NCBI GenBank assembly: GCA_013339765.2
Contig: CM023454.1
Coordinates: 45,579,177 to 45,643,176 of the forward strand
Direction: 5' to 3'
DNA from: Haemaphysalis longicornis
Lineage: Eukaryota > Arthropoda > Arachnida > Ixodida > Ixodidae
Length of the DNA stretch: 64,000 nucleotides
In this document: piece after piece, positions 42,871-54,130 of the stretch
Numbering within the stretch: position 1 is the stretch's first letter
How the letters are laid out: every line of letters starts with the position of its first letter
Notes under the pieces: model-generated
What the model was told of the DNA's origin: nothing
Seen by the model: only the letters and a program-made list of their open reading frames with translations
Databases searched by the model: none
Position numbers and translations under genes: made by a program

Positions 42871-43560
42871 GATAGTCATGGTGAGTCTTCTGTTGGGTTA
42901 AAGTTCCAAGTGACCCCGCTCGGGCGTTTAGGGAAAAACTTTGCGATCATGATGAGGGGAATAACGTGGGCAAAATAAAAAAATGCTCCCTGGTTCTAAT
43001 CACGAGATACTCGTGTTCAGTCATGATTGGGTTAAAATTCACCGTGAGGCCTTGAAAATGAAGTATGAAATACAAAGTTTCAATTGGGCGAATCCCGTGG
43101 GCACATAAATAATGTGTCCTGCTTACAGTCATGAGGGTCTTGGTTAGTCAGATTTGGTTAAAACTCCAAATGAACCTGCTAGGGTGTGTGGGGTATCAAA
43201 CTAAATGTTTCCTTGAGGGGAATCACGTAGGACCAATAGGAAAATTCTTTCTGGTTGTAGTTATGTAGTTAGTCGTGGTGAGTCATAGATTGAATGAAAA
43301 ATTAGGGTTACGCCAATAGCGATTGTTGTGTATCAAGTTAAAAGTCCCGGTGAGGGCAATCGAGTGGAATAAATAAACAAATGTTTCCTTCTTATCACCA
43401 TTATATTGTCATGGCTAGTCAATAAATAGGTTAAAATTCAGTGACTCTGGTTGTTAGCACAGGGTATTAAAATATTGTCTTCTTGAAGGAAGGTAGATCA
43501 CATGCAAAAATCGGAAATTATTGCACTGAATAATGAGCAGGTAAGTAAAATAATCTTAAT
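42871..43560 (+). repeat. 130-140 bp diverged satellite, array 1 right part
   Basis: It continues the array with landmark GGTTAAA blocks at about 42895, 43030, 43159, 43292 (degenerate) and 43430, a spacing of 129-138 bp. The best preserved motifs are AGTCATGGTGAGTC, TTGGGTTAAAATTC, TGAGGGGAATAACGTGGGC and AAATAAAAAAATGCTCCCTGG. Confidence 0.75.
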
Positions 43561-45895
43561 TAGTGCCCGTTAGATATACTTGTAGCCGTTAGTTGTTGGC
43601 ACGCCATCTTGAAAGCGTTGTTGGTTCCACACATTGCAGCACTGCGCATCCATCAACAACAGTGTGTCCGAATGAAACAGCTTAGGAATAATTGATCTGA
43701 TATGCCCCCTACGTATACGCTAAGTGGGCTGCGCTATCACCGAATGCCTTTGATGGCGTGCACGATAGTGCAAATTTCCAGCATGGCTTGCTGCTGTCGG
43801 TGCGCGAACGTGTTGACAATAATTACGCGCTCCCATACGTCATACTGAGTTGGTTGTTAAACAAGGCCATAAAATACCCTTTTAACTGTGCAGGTCTAGA
43901 CGTGCATGCTCATAAAGGTATAATGTTTGCCCCCTTATAGCACTATTTGCCGCTTCCAAACAGGGTCAACGTTTTCGATAAACCGAGATTTCACGGCCGT
44001 TTGCTTGCTTAGAAGAACTTTAGCAGCAGTGGCTGGTGGGAACCGCGAACAGCTATTTCCTGACCCGGCCGGGCGTTTTGCGCCACAGCGACGCCTTTAT
44101 TTTGCATTCGGCTCAACGTTTTCGCATACCCGAGCATAGGTGTCCGGATAAATTTTGTCGCCTTCCCGTTGATGAGACGAACAGAACATAGCTCCAGAGA
44201 ACGAAAACGTGTGATAGGGTTGTACATGACAGTGAATAAACAGTGCTTCCGGAAGCAGCGTACAACCGCACGTATACTGACGAATTTTCTTGGGTAGAAG
44301 TCTTTGCTATTCTGCACGGCGACCCATTCGCGGCGGCCCTCAATGGGCGGAAAAAAAATTGTGCAGCGAATAAATTCCGCTCAGGCAGACACTTCTTTTG
44401 TCGTATTGCACTTCACACGTTTGTTGCACGAGCCCTTTCCTTACGCTGATTGTTGGTGCAGCAAACAATGCCGCAATCATGCCCGCACGGGTAGCTCCTG
44501 AACATTGCGAAGTAATGGCAATGACAGCAACCTGCCGCCAATAAGGAAAAACACATCAATTTGGGATGAAAAGTGGGGCGTCCTGAATAAAGCTTTTGTT
44601 CGGGCTAGTTGGTATCTATAAATAATGGAACAATAGAGCTGAAGGTAACACAACGACTACCGCGTAAAGAAAAAATGCCGTACCCTGTGTCTTTTTTTCT
44701 TTACGCCGTCGTCGTCGTGTTATGTTCAGCGCTATTGTTCTATTACGCCCTGCTTGCACGGTTAAACCTGGCCTCACAGGCAACCCCCGTAAGGACAAAG
44801 CGCTGGTGGTGTGGCCCGCCGTCTTAGCTGGTTGGGGCCAGAATTTATTGTCAAATCTGACAACTGTCAGACACTTTGAACATTCTCTTTAAGGCCCCAG
44901 TGAATTGGCGCTGGTGACGTACCGAATAAATGACACTTGGTGATTTTCGATGCCGCCTTGGCGTGTGATATCAATGCGCGGCAAGGAGCAAAAGCGTGGG
45001 ACTGCAACGTCATCTGCTCGCCCCGTAGTCCCCAAGAAATACCCGCCAGGTGGTGCCTCCATTTTTATAAAATCGCCGACCCGATAACTTCTAGTCTATA
45101 CGACATATAGAAAAGATGTAGAGTGTCCAGTGGTTGGCTGCGGATGTTGACGCATCCAGACATTAAAAAAGGTTCCCCGAATTTTCATTTCCATCTTGCC
45201 CCTGTGGCTGTTCACCAGCGTTGTTTTGGTGGCTACGCTGGCTTTTTTCTACACATTGCGAGCCGCAAGGTGTCGACCGAGCCATGTTTTAAAGATGGCC
45301 TGATCAAATGCTGCAAGCACAATTGATCCCTCTTAAGCTCCAGATGACGAATTTTGAATTGTAAGGGCTTGGGTACTTGGTGAATAGTGCGTTTATTATA
45401 CGACACAGCCGTCTCCAAACACTGGCCAAGGACCCAACGATGATGATGGTCAGTCCAGACGAAGACGAAGTTTTTCTCGATGTGTTTGATGATGGGGATA
45501 ATGTGGGAGTGAAACAAATGAATTCTGACGATTCGGAGCTTCGTGCTTATAATATTGCCCTCGTTCTAGATTGAACTTGTCATTACTAAGTAGCAGGTGT
45601 TCAGTTAACTACACGAGAATCCCGACACGGAAAGCAATAATTGTACAGCCCCGATGAGCTTACGACACAACATAGAAAATTTACTTGCGAAGTGAGCGCA
45701 CATAATAGTTTTATGATGCAGTCAGTGCCCGGTTTAAATTTTCTACCTCAAAACCTTCCCTTTGACACCACCATTGATTTTGTGCTACCGTTCTAGCATC
45801 TACAAAGAATTTACGCAGTTTACTCTTAGCTAGTAGTGATCACCGGAATGCCAGTTATAGTTCCCTTTATGATTTTATTCATCCATACCTTTATT
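43561..45895. other. unique stretch between inverted satellite arrays
   Basis: 2.3 kb without a clear gene. Frames of 60-102 codons occur on both strands (for example 43758-43940 +, 44317-44009 -, 45517-45233 -, 45377-45574 +) and show no motif I can defend. It contains the palindrome at 44622-44744. Being framed by two arrays of the same satellite in opposite orientation, it could be the core of a larger element. Confidence 0.4.
44622..44744. repeat. imperfect 53-bp inverted repeat
   Basis: The left arm 44622-44675 (TAATGGAACAATAG..GCGTAAAGAAAAA) pairs with the right arm 44692-44744 (its reverse complement with some ten mismatches), with a 16-nt loop. Both strands therefore encode almost the same short hydrophobic peptide (FFLYAVVVVLxSALLF), a by-product of the symmetry. 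Confidence 0.75.
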
Positions 45896-46420
45896 TTGAT
45901 ACCACGCACACTCTGCCGGAATTTCTTGGAATTTTAACCTAATTTATGAATTACTACGACTATTGCATGAGGATAACGAGGAAGCATCTCTTATTTGTTC
46001 AAAGTGATTCGCCTCATCAAGACTTTTAATCTGATACCCCATACCTCGCGGTTCCATAAATTCAATTTTTAACCCAATCGATGACTCACCATGACTGCCA
46101 TGAGTTTGACCAGGCGGAAGTTTTATTTGTTTAACATGATTTCCCTCATTGAGACCTTTAGGTTGACGCCCCACATGGCCAAGTGCATATCACTTTGAAG
46201 GTTAACCATATGTATGACTCACCATGACTGTGTCAAGATTATAAAAAAGACGCATTTTTGTCCCGCGCAAATCCCCGCACCCAAATCTTCAATTCGGTGC
46301 GGAGGATACACTATCAACATCCCAATTAATCCTAAATTATTGTACGATTCCCCCTGACTATGTTATTATTACTACGAGGATATATTTCTTATTTGTCCAA
46401 GGTTATTTCCTAATGAAAAC
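45896..46420 (-). repeat. 130-140 bp satellite, array 2 (opposite orientation)
   Basis: Reverse complements of the array 1 motifs appear here: TTTTAACCTAATT at 45932, TTTTTAACCCAATCGATGACTCACCATGAC at 46066-46095 and GGTTAACCATATGTATGACTCACCATGAC near 46200, with CTCATCAAGACTTTTAATCTGATACCCC between. Spacing is about 130-135 bp, as in array 1. The 76-codon minus frame across it is a chance reading of monomers. Confidence 0.75.
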
Positions 46421-46913
46421 AAACTGGCCTATGTACAAACAACAAACAACAAACAACAAGCGCCTATGTACATGTGTGATGCTGATATTGCCCTGGGCAC
46501 AAAGACGCGGCTGTCGGTGGACACAAAAAACAGCGAACGTAACATTGCTTCCGAGTTCGCCATATTCCGTCTAGACAGTGCTAGCTCTTGGGTCGGTGGG
46601 GTTATTGTTGCCATTATGAAAAAGTTCTGTCTGAATTTCAACCCTCGACATTGTGTGCGTTACTGCGCGCTTGATGGCTCCGACTGATTATTTGGCTGTA
46701 CCCTGCATATTTGAAGCAATCTTCGTTCTTGTTACTGCTGTATGTTACACCTCTTGTGTAATGCCCTGTTCGGTCCTTAAAGTAGATAAACAAATCAATA
46801 AAAATATAGGTGAGGCTACGTTTGCAGGAAAAACTGCGCAAAAAACCCTAGAGGGTAAACAAATAAAACACGAAATTGAATACTTGAAAGGCAGTTACAT
46901 TAGCGTTATATTT
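46421..46913. other. unassigned stretch
   Basis: It starts with a small (ACAAACAAC)n patch at 46435-46460. Frames up to 91 codons carry no motif. Confidence 0.4.
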
Positions 46914-46917
46914 TTAA

Positions 46918-48664
46918 AGGGGCCCTGAAAGGCATTTTGAGCACACTAAATGAACTAGCGCAACCGTTAGATTGGGTCGTCAACGTCCTCTGTGCCAAGT
47001 ATTACTCTTGTACGCGCAGCGGAAAGCTCACACTTTTGTTGCAAAGTTTGTCGTTTTTTTCTCACCCTTCCCTTCGTGTTTTTGGGCGCCGCCATCTTCA
47101 CATGTCTACATCATCGATTCCCAGATGTTCGTCATGAGCTAGACATCCTGCTATTGGGCGGCTTTTTCACGCACTTCCGGCAAAGAGATGAGTCGTCTGC
47201 TCAGCGTCGGCTCGCCGGCTGATCTGCCAGCGGAGTGCTTGGGCATTTTACGACAAACGAAACAAGTGTAAAACAAACGCTTAACCGTTTGTATCGAATG
47301 CAACACGGCCATAACACGACATGGATATTCTGTTACCTGAGTACGTTCCATAAAGAAAGCGTTGAAGCCCCGTGGCACTTCTTTCGTGCAATCGCAGAGA
47401 ACGCCCTGAGCCGAATGCCCGGGTTTGACGCATACATTTTATTCAACTTCAAAACAATCCACAGATGCGTTTCAACGAACACAACGTCAAACATGCGTTG
47501 AAAGTCTGAACCACAATTGACAGAGGATGGGTTGCCTCCTGCCCGTCGTAAATTCGGTCTCACCTCGCGCGCGGTTTGCGGGGACGAACAGCAAGTCACT
47601 TAACTCTGGCGCACAAGCCGATGGCTTTTAGCCACGCACACTGCACATACCCCATGCGAGGTTGAGTCGTACGTCGCACGAGAAAGATAATCCAGACCAT
47701 GGGAAGCACTATCCACCCGCAGAAGCACAACGTCGCATTTCATCGCGAAACAAAGGAGCCCACATCACATACACCATCGCCTCCTGTAATGCCAAACGCA
47801 TCTCGCACTTCCCAATGGGAGTGAGTGGTACGCCTGCAGTGCCCACATGTCGCGAAGTGGGGCCCCAAGCTGAACCGGGATCACGCAACCGTAACTGACT
47901 TCTGGAGTGGTTTGTGCCTTGTTTCCAAGGCAACCGATGTTTGAGATTGTCAAAGAAATGGCGCTCGCTCCAGCGCTAGAAAGTTCAGAGCCGCGACGGA
48001 GCATGTTTTGGCAACGTTGCCGCTCTCCACCACCCGTCGCCCCAAGCTGAACTGGTCACATGATTGAAGCGTTTTGTGCACGGGTTCTGTATCGATTTAA
48101 TATGACTTCTTTACATGCCGCCAGCAGAAATTACCACCGCCGTAAAATAAGACCCGGCACCCGCGTGGCCACATCTGATACGGCGCTTTTTGGATAAACA
48201 GTGCGCGGTGCATCAAGGGAACGAGCGCACGACCCTCCTTGTGCGGCTGCGAGTTCGCCGCCGATAAAAAGTCATGTGCCGCCAGCAACGTACACCGCGA
48301 AACGGCAAGGCCAGGCCGCCGCATACATGCGGCCAGATTTTTCGTTCGCTTTTCCAGCCTTGAGCGGAGTGCATGATTCATGGTGTCAACAAAGCTTGCC
48401 CGTAGCAGACGACAATAGCGGAAGTACGTCACCTCTGCGGAGCGCAGCATCATGGGAGGCAAGGCTGGCGCGCCGTCAACAGCGGAGAGTAAGTCGAAAG
48501 GAGGAGGAAACGCGGAGCGACGATAATGCGCGGTTTTTGATTTACGATTTCTCAGCTAATACTCATCGCTTTAACATAATTCTTGCGGGAGGAGATTGCA
48601 AATACATTGCTTTATTTGGGTATATGTACAGCCATGCATCGGCGGAAGGTATTTCAGGACCCCT
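46918..48664. mobile_element. 1.75-kb TTAA-flanked element with 13-bp inverted ends
   Basis: AGGGGCCCTGAAA at 46918-46930 and TTTCAGGACCCCT at 48652-48664 are inverted copies with one mismatch, and TTAA stands directly outside each end (46914-46917 and 48665-48668). A TTAA target is characteristic of piggyBac-type elements, although canonical piggyBac ends begin CCC. The interior is GC-rich with a partial internal duplication (CCCCAAGCTGAACyGG at 47861 and 48041). Its longest frames (121 codons - at 48462-48097, 155 codons + at 48201-48668) have no transposase motif. It is probably a non-autonomous element. Confidence 0.75.
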
Positions 48665-48668
48665 TTAA

Positions 48669-50687
48669 GGTATTTATAAGAATATTGCCTTCACCATGTG
48701 AAGAATGTTAATGTACATTTTAAAATGCGTGGAAAGATTTTTGTCATTTAAGCACGTGCTTTCGCTGTCCAGAGTGTGACTCCCAGCTTTCTCTTGAAAG
48801 CTATGCTTTTTTCACAGATGTTGTGCATGGCGACGTCGAAAAATTCTTGTGGTAAATTTGTTAACGGTTGCTTCAAAACAAACATTGGCCCCTGTACCGA
48901 TGATAAGTGCCGACCATTCTGTTCTTAGAGCCTTCACTTTTTTTAAAATACGGCTTGTAAAACCCCCAAAAATAATCTTTGAGCACCGTGTTTGTGCTTA
49001 GAAGTGAGGTCAGCTGCAAGACATGAGTTCACTTTTTTTCGCATTACCAAAACCAGATTTACAAAATCAGCATTCCAGGATCCCTGTGTGAGACAGCTTT
49101 TTGTGTGTGAGACGCTGAAACTGGTGTTAGATTAAACGCTTTACAGCAATGCAGATGTTGTGTAATAGATTGCAAATATTTGATACGATCATGCAAATAG
49201 TTTTGCATCTTTTTAATGTGATTTCAATATTCCCGCAGCTGGATAACTTTTTAACAGAAAATCAAGGTAAATTGAATATTTAGGAAATGTCAGCTTGCAT
49301 TTGCTGTTTTTTATAATTCTCTATATCTTTTCTTAATATATATATTAGAGCTTGTTCTACTAACCTATGTTTTTGGAACACGTACTGGTTCGTGGCTGTT
49401 ATTTGATTATCGTCTCGAAATTAAGTGATTCGCTCTCTGGTTATGCCTTTGCATCTCTTAGGTGGACTTGGAAACACCGATATAGAATGACGGTTGGACA
49501 GATTACTAAGCTCCCCACCTTTGACTACAGCTTGACTTCGTCCATTTTTATTATTTTATGAAACATACCTTCAGGGAAGGTATGCTTCGGGGAAGGATAA
49601 AACTACGCTTAACAGTGGCGATATCACTTTTACTCTACTGACCTTTTTTATTTATGCCAGATGCTACGTGCTTTTAGGCTTGCGGATGAAGTTTTGAATG
49701 CGAACTGCGGCTGTTGGTCGTGCAAAGATGGACTGAGACACCTGGGTAACCTCTTAATTCTTTGCTGCGTAATGTTAGGTCCTTCGTGTGAGGTAGTATT
49801 TAGGAAGTTTTGCGTTGAAAGCATCGTGTTATCCTTTTCTTACGAGAACTTCACTGTCTACTGTTATTTCCTCGACACATAAATCACTTGTACTTTTGCC
49901 AGTCAGAGCAGTCAGTACCTTCTGCATTTTTGTGGGTTATTCAAGGTCATTTTAAAAGGATCTTAGATATAGTCGGTATTTTCGTTTTTTCAAGTCTTAC
50001 GTCAGCGTTTGTCCAGACATTTGCACGTCAAGAGTGCTGCACGTTCTTGCAAACGTAGGAAGCCATGAACTAGCTTGTTTTTAGATTTTATTCTCCCATA
50101 AAGACTAGTGATTATCAAAGGCTCTGGGCAACTTCTAATGGCCCGGTCTGGGAGCCTCTATAACAGGAAAGCCGCATTGTAGCTGGTAGGCATAAACCCG
50201 AGAAACATGTCATATGCAGCATCCTGGCCGGTTTGGTCATAAATGCAGCTCCAATAATGTGTTTCAGTATTTGCATAAAAATAGTCCTGGGCCTTGGCAT
50301 TCTTTTTGCGTTGAAGGTTGGTCCGGGTTTAGAGTTTCGTGTGATTGTGTGCTAACGGAAGAACACAGCATACGGGAGGGTGTTCACTTCACTCATACAG
50401 AATTATTTAGCGTGTTACACTCTGCGGGTTAAATTTTGGCACAAAAAAGGAGAGTGCCACTTTATTAAAGAGCGTAGAAAGAAATGTATAAAATGTTTAG
50501 AGCCATAGGCTTATAGAACTGTCTGAAAATTTTGGCTGTACGGCTCACCCGACCCTATATCGGTATTTTTATCATCAATACACATAGGGACTGTAGCAGA
50601 AAAGAACCACTGCAATCATTGTGTTGGAAAGCGTAAAAAGGTGGTTTTGTGTCCGTGCGCAGGGATTTACACAAAACATATTATAAT
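48669..50687. other. 2.0 kb with no recognised gene
   Basis: AT-rich, with frames up to 73 codons (49661-49882 +, 50214-50432 +) and no recognised motif. It holds a small direct/inverted patch CAGGGAAGGTATGC..GGGGAAGG at 49570-49597. Confidence 0.4.
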
Positions 50688-50868
50688 TGTTCTTGTTCAG
50701 TTTACCGCGGCACAGCGCACGGCGGAAAAAACCACGCCCTCTACCAACGACTGAATAAAAGGACGACAAAGTGGGAGAGCAGCGGGGATTGCATGTGAGC
50801 ACAGAGAAAGGGATGAAGAAGGCGTTAGATCTGCCAGAAACGCGGTCGGCCCCTACATTGTCTCTACA
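50688..50868 (+). repeat. 5' LTR of the BEL/Pao element
   Basis: 181 bp aligning with 53952-54130 and ending TCTCTACA. The following TCGAGCCATAAACTCGGGA looks like a decayed form of the BEL primer-binding site (TGGTGCCGAAACCCGGGA). Confidence 0.85.
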
Positions 50869-50889
50869 TTTTCGAGCCATAAACTCGGG

Positions 50890-52190
50890 AGACGGCCGGC
50901 ATCCTTCGCAACTACACCATTCCCAGGATGGAGAAGCTGTGCAGGTGTCGAGGGGTTCTTCGTGGTTGACCACCCGGATCCTGTCTGTGGCCAGGGAGAT
51001 CATCGGGGACGGAAATGAATCCTCATCGTCCGACCTTCAGGAAATCGTTGACGAGTTTCCAGAAAAAGACTCCGCTCTCGCCCAGCTGGATGAAAGAACG
51101 CCGGCTCTCTTGACACTAAGTACTTTGACGAAGATGTCGCAGGCGATCTGGACTACCACGAGAAGATTGGCAATGGGGATAGCAGGCTTTTGTGGGCACT
51201 GAAAACGCGTGCATCGAGTGGCGCTGCGGTGAAGAATGGCACCTGGCAAAGCGCGTCGTTGATTACCAATGTACCCGGTAATACCACTGTAGCTGTTCAT
51301 TCGGATATTGTTAGACTAGTACTCGAAGCTCATGGTAGGCCCCTAGCACCGCGTCTACACGTCCCCTTGCCAAAGCTTCAAATACCTGTCTTTAACGGTG
51401 AGATCCGCGAGTGGCAGTGTTTTTGGGAACTATACCACGGGACCATACACAGTCATCACGACCTCTCAGATATTCAAAGTTTTCAGTACCTGAAAATTTA
51501 CTTAACCGGGCATGCGAAGCGTGCAATCGAACTGATTCGCCTTACAGACGCTAATTACAAGATTCTGTCAAGGTACAGACGGAGCGTTATGGCAGGAAAG
51601 ATCTCCTTATTGACTATCACATAAACAGACTGCTCTCCATCAAACCGATCGAGTCGTCATCTCAAGTATCACGGCTGCACGACCTCCACTAGCAGATACA
51701 ATTCAGGACCCTTTGTTTGGAAAGCCTTCGGCTGCCATCTCGAGACTACGCTATCGTTCTGCATGGGTTGCTGATGCTCTCATAGCCAGAAGACCTGGCG
51801 ATCCTCTACCGTAAGGGCACGATGTCGGGCACGGGCGGGGTAGACTCTACCGCAGCATCCCGTCAAGATTAGGTAAAAGCAATGCTGGAGTTTCTACAAG
51901 TGGAAGTCGCAAGCAGAGGCAAGAGTCGTGTCTTATGCGAGACGCATTTGGGAGAACATCACCAAACCACAATGTGCAACCACCTCAGTAACTTTCCGCG
52001 CTAGCGCTGGCAGCAGGATCTTCATCATGCTTGCCAGGGCAGAGGTGCGCCCTCTGCAGCACTAGGGGACACGCGACACGCGACTGCTAGGCCACACTAT
52101 CAGCCGAGATAAAGTGCCAACAGCTCTCCAGGAAGCATTGCTCGTTTAGGTGTGGGAAACAGGGCCACACTGCTCGTCATTACCAAACGG
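50890..52190 (+). pseudogene. BEL/Pao Gag with zinc knuckles
   Basis: The first frame (to 51202) holds a Ser/Glu-rich N-terminus, including ESSSSDLQEIVDEFPEKDS. A second frame (51190-51624) carries VPLPKLQIPVFNGEIREWQC, LSDIQSFQYLKIYLTGHAKR and AIELIRLTDANYKI. This is the diagnostic BEL/Pao Gag core (LPKlxiPtFxGdxxeW..F, F.YLk..L.G.A...I.g..lt..NY). Further blocks (about 51630-51800) appear in other frames. CALCSTRGHATRDC and C..RCGKQGHTARHY (about 52045-52180) are two CCHC knuckles, the second with its last Cys changed to Tyr. Several stops lie between the blocks. Confidence 0.88.
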
Positions 52191-53290
52191 CCGCATGGCT
52201 CACGTGCGACCACTGTTCGGTACGACACATTTCACCATATTTCAATATATGAGAGTGACGGGCAACGCACATTCCGCGAACACCTACATTTATCGGCGAT
52301 GAAGACCGAGAGGTGGTAACACAATGAACTAGTGAGGTAACGGCTCCTGCAAGCACCCGGTATTCGTCACCTTTGTTGCTCCACAGCGCCACCGTGTGGG
52401 CGTGTGGATCTCGACGTCTTGGGCTGGTACGAATACTGCTTGACGACAGTAGGCAACGGACTCTTGTCCGTCACGACGTGTAGCAGCAGCTGTCTCGGCA
52501 AATGTATTGGAACAGTGGATTTTGCCGTATTCACATTGGGCAAGCGCAACAGCCCACGCCAGTATAAATGTCGAAGGGTCAGCCTAACGCTCTGTGGCCG
52601 CGTTGAATCGAAGAATCTCGACCTTCAAGCTCTAGATGTTCCAGAGATGTGTACCGTGAAGGGTCCGGCAATTGACGGTACCCTGATTATTTTGCTGCGT
52701 GACCGCAATTTGCCACTACCTTACAATCTCAAGAAGGCTAACGTGAAAACTCAACTGTCACTGTGTTAATCGGCTCAGACAATTACTGGAGAAGAGTAAC
52801 GATACGTGTGGAGCGTTTCAACGACAACCTGTGCACTCTAGAGACAACCTTCAGCTGGGTAGTCCAGGGAACGTACAATGACAACTGGCATTCTCTGCCA
52901 GGGCGTAACACTGGCACAACTGCTCTATTTTCAGCATGCACTAATGACTGGCGGACAGATTTCCGTCGTAGGGACGCAACGGAGATGCGGCGGTTGGACA
53001 CACTGCGCATACGCGATGCGCATGAAGATCCAGACTTGAGTAAACACTAGGCGTTCATCCAGTTTAACACTAAAGTACAGAAGAGCGAGGACCGGTACGT
53101 CGTACCGCTCATAATAAAGGCACCTGAGGGCTCCTCCAGCACCAACAGCAATGTAGCAGAAGGTGGACTAAGAAGACAGCAACCGCGCTTTGAGCACCAG
53201 CCAGCCCTACTGGAGAAATACGATGCCGTCATCACCAAGTGCGTTATAGATGACCATGCGGAGAGAGTAGCACCGTGAAAAGCCCTCCGC
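52190..53290 (+). pseudogene. BEL/Pao protease-to-RT linker
   Basis: Blocks readable in order are a decayed protease near 52250 (DGQRTF.EHLH), RVESKNLDLQALDVPEMC (52608-52655), LIGSDNYWRRVTIRVERFND (52766-52825), LETTFSWVVQGTY, the ALFSACTNDWRTDFRR block (52921-52970) and AHEDPDLSK. After a stop come YVVPLIIKAPEG (53093-53128) and LEKYDAVITKCVIDDHAERV (53212-53271). These match the region between protease and the reverse transcriptase core in BEL/Pao polyproteins. The usual LLG.D..W of the family reads LIGSDNYW. Confidence 0.85.
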
Positions 53291-53951
53291 ACGGGCTGCA
53301 TGCTACCTACCAAATTATGGTGTACTTCGCCGTGAAGCCGTGACTCGATGGAAGTGCTCGCCGCAAAACCTAGAAGTTTATCGCCGATCGAGCTCTGTGG
53401 TGGGGTGGCGTCTGGGAATGTGACATCTGAACAATCAGTCTTGATTACGAAGAGCTGCTCACGCTGCTGGCTGACGTAGAAGCAATGGTCAACTGTCATC
53501 CGCTAGCGCAACTCTGTAAGGACAGTAATGCAATTGTGGCTCTAACTCCATTACAGTTTTTTACGGCCAAGCGCTGCGTGGGATTTCCAGCATGAACTGC
53601 CCATTGCCTGCATTCCTCTACCATTGAACCCTTGCGACGACGGTTGATCTACCATTACAAGCTTTTGTACCTACTACGGAACTCTCCCAGGAAGACTACT
53701 TGATTCTTTTCCGCTCAGCACATCCCTGCCCCATCATCATCGTCCAGAATGCGTGTTGGCTACTTGGGGATTGTCAAAGACGACAACGTGCCGGCACTGT
53801 AATGAAAGCTCTGAAGGCGGGATTACGCGTTTCAACAAAGAAAAGGCAACAATAGATATTCCACCGTCGCGATCCCAAACGGCCACTAAGTCTGACGGGC
53901 TGCAAAGAGCTTGAACCCCTTGGAGTGGGTCGTCCACTGCTCGGACCAGGG
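53291..53951 (+). pseudogene. BEL/Pao integrase C-terminal remnant
   Basis: After a block resembling the start of the RT core (NYGVLRREAVT, about 53316-53350) the sequence passes directly to integrase: YEELLTLLADVEAMVNCHPL (53447-53506), IVALTPLQFFTAKRCVGFP (53533-53590), EDYLILFRSAH and YLGIVKDDNVPAL (53761-53800), ending in PNGH..RAAKSLNPLEW (53870-53925). The last blocks are the family's LTP.hfl.G, DdnvP and LPNG..R....L.PLE motifs. The DDE residues of the catalytic core are absent. The junction near 53360-53440 is the deletion point. Confidence 0.83.
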
Positions 53952-54130
53952 TGTTTGTTGAGTTTACCGCGGCAAAGGGCACAGCGGATGAGGCCACGGA
54001 CTTGAATAACCACCGAATAAGAGGAAGATGAAGCGGAAGAGCAGCGGGGAAAGCGAGTTAATACAGAGAAAAGGAGGAATAAGTCGTTCGATCTGGTAGC
54101 AAGGGTGCCGGCCCTTTCACTGTCTCTACA
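53952..54130 (+). repeat. 3' LTR of the BEL/Pao element
   Basis: 179 bp aligning with the 5' LTR at 50688-50868 with roughly a fifth of positions changed or gapped by eye, so the insertion is old. Confidence 0.85.

Larger units (their letters stand above)
50688..54130 (+). mobile_element. BEL/Pao element, internally deleted
   Basis: Two direct repeats of about 180 bp bound it: 50688-50868 and 53952-54130, both TGTT..TCTCTACA and sharing AGTTTACCGCGGCA, CACGG, GAATAA, GAGAGCAGCGGGG/GAAGAGCAGCGGGG and ACAGAGAAA. Between them lie, in order, BEL/Pao gag, CCHC knuckles, the RT-proximal linker and then directly the C-terminal part of integrase. The reverse transcriptase core, RNase H and the catalytic integrase domain are missing, so the 3.4 kb copy has lost about 2.5 kb relative to a full BEL element. 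That size is an estimate from family knowledge. No flanking 5-bp duplication was found. Confidence 0.85.

Noticed and set aside
43758..43940. 60-codon frame (ALPYVIL..NKAIKYPFNCAGLD) that loosely recalls a PIF/Harbinger transposase
   Set aside because: The following FNYRLSRARR-type motif and the IDGKH block are not found on any frame nearby, and the match is a few residues only.
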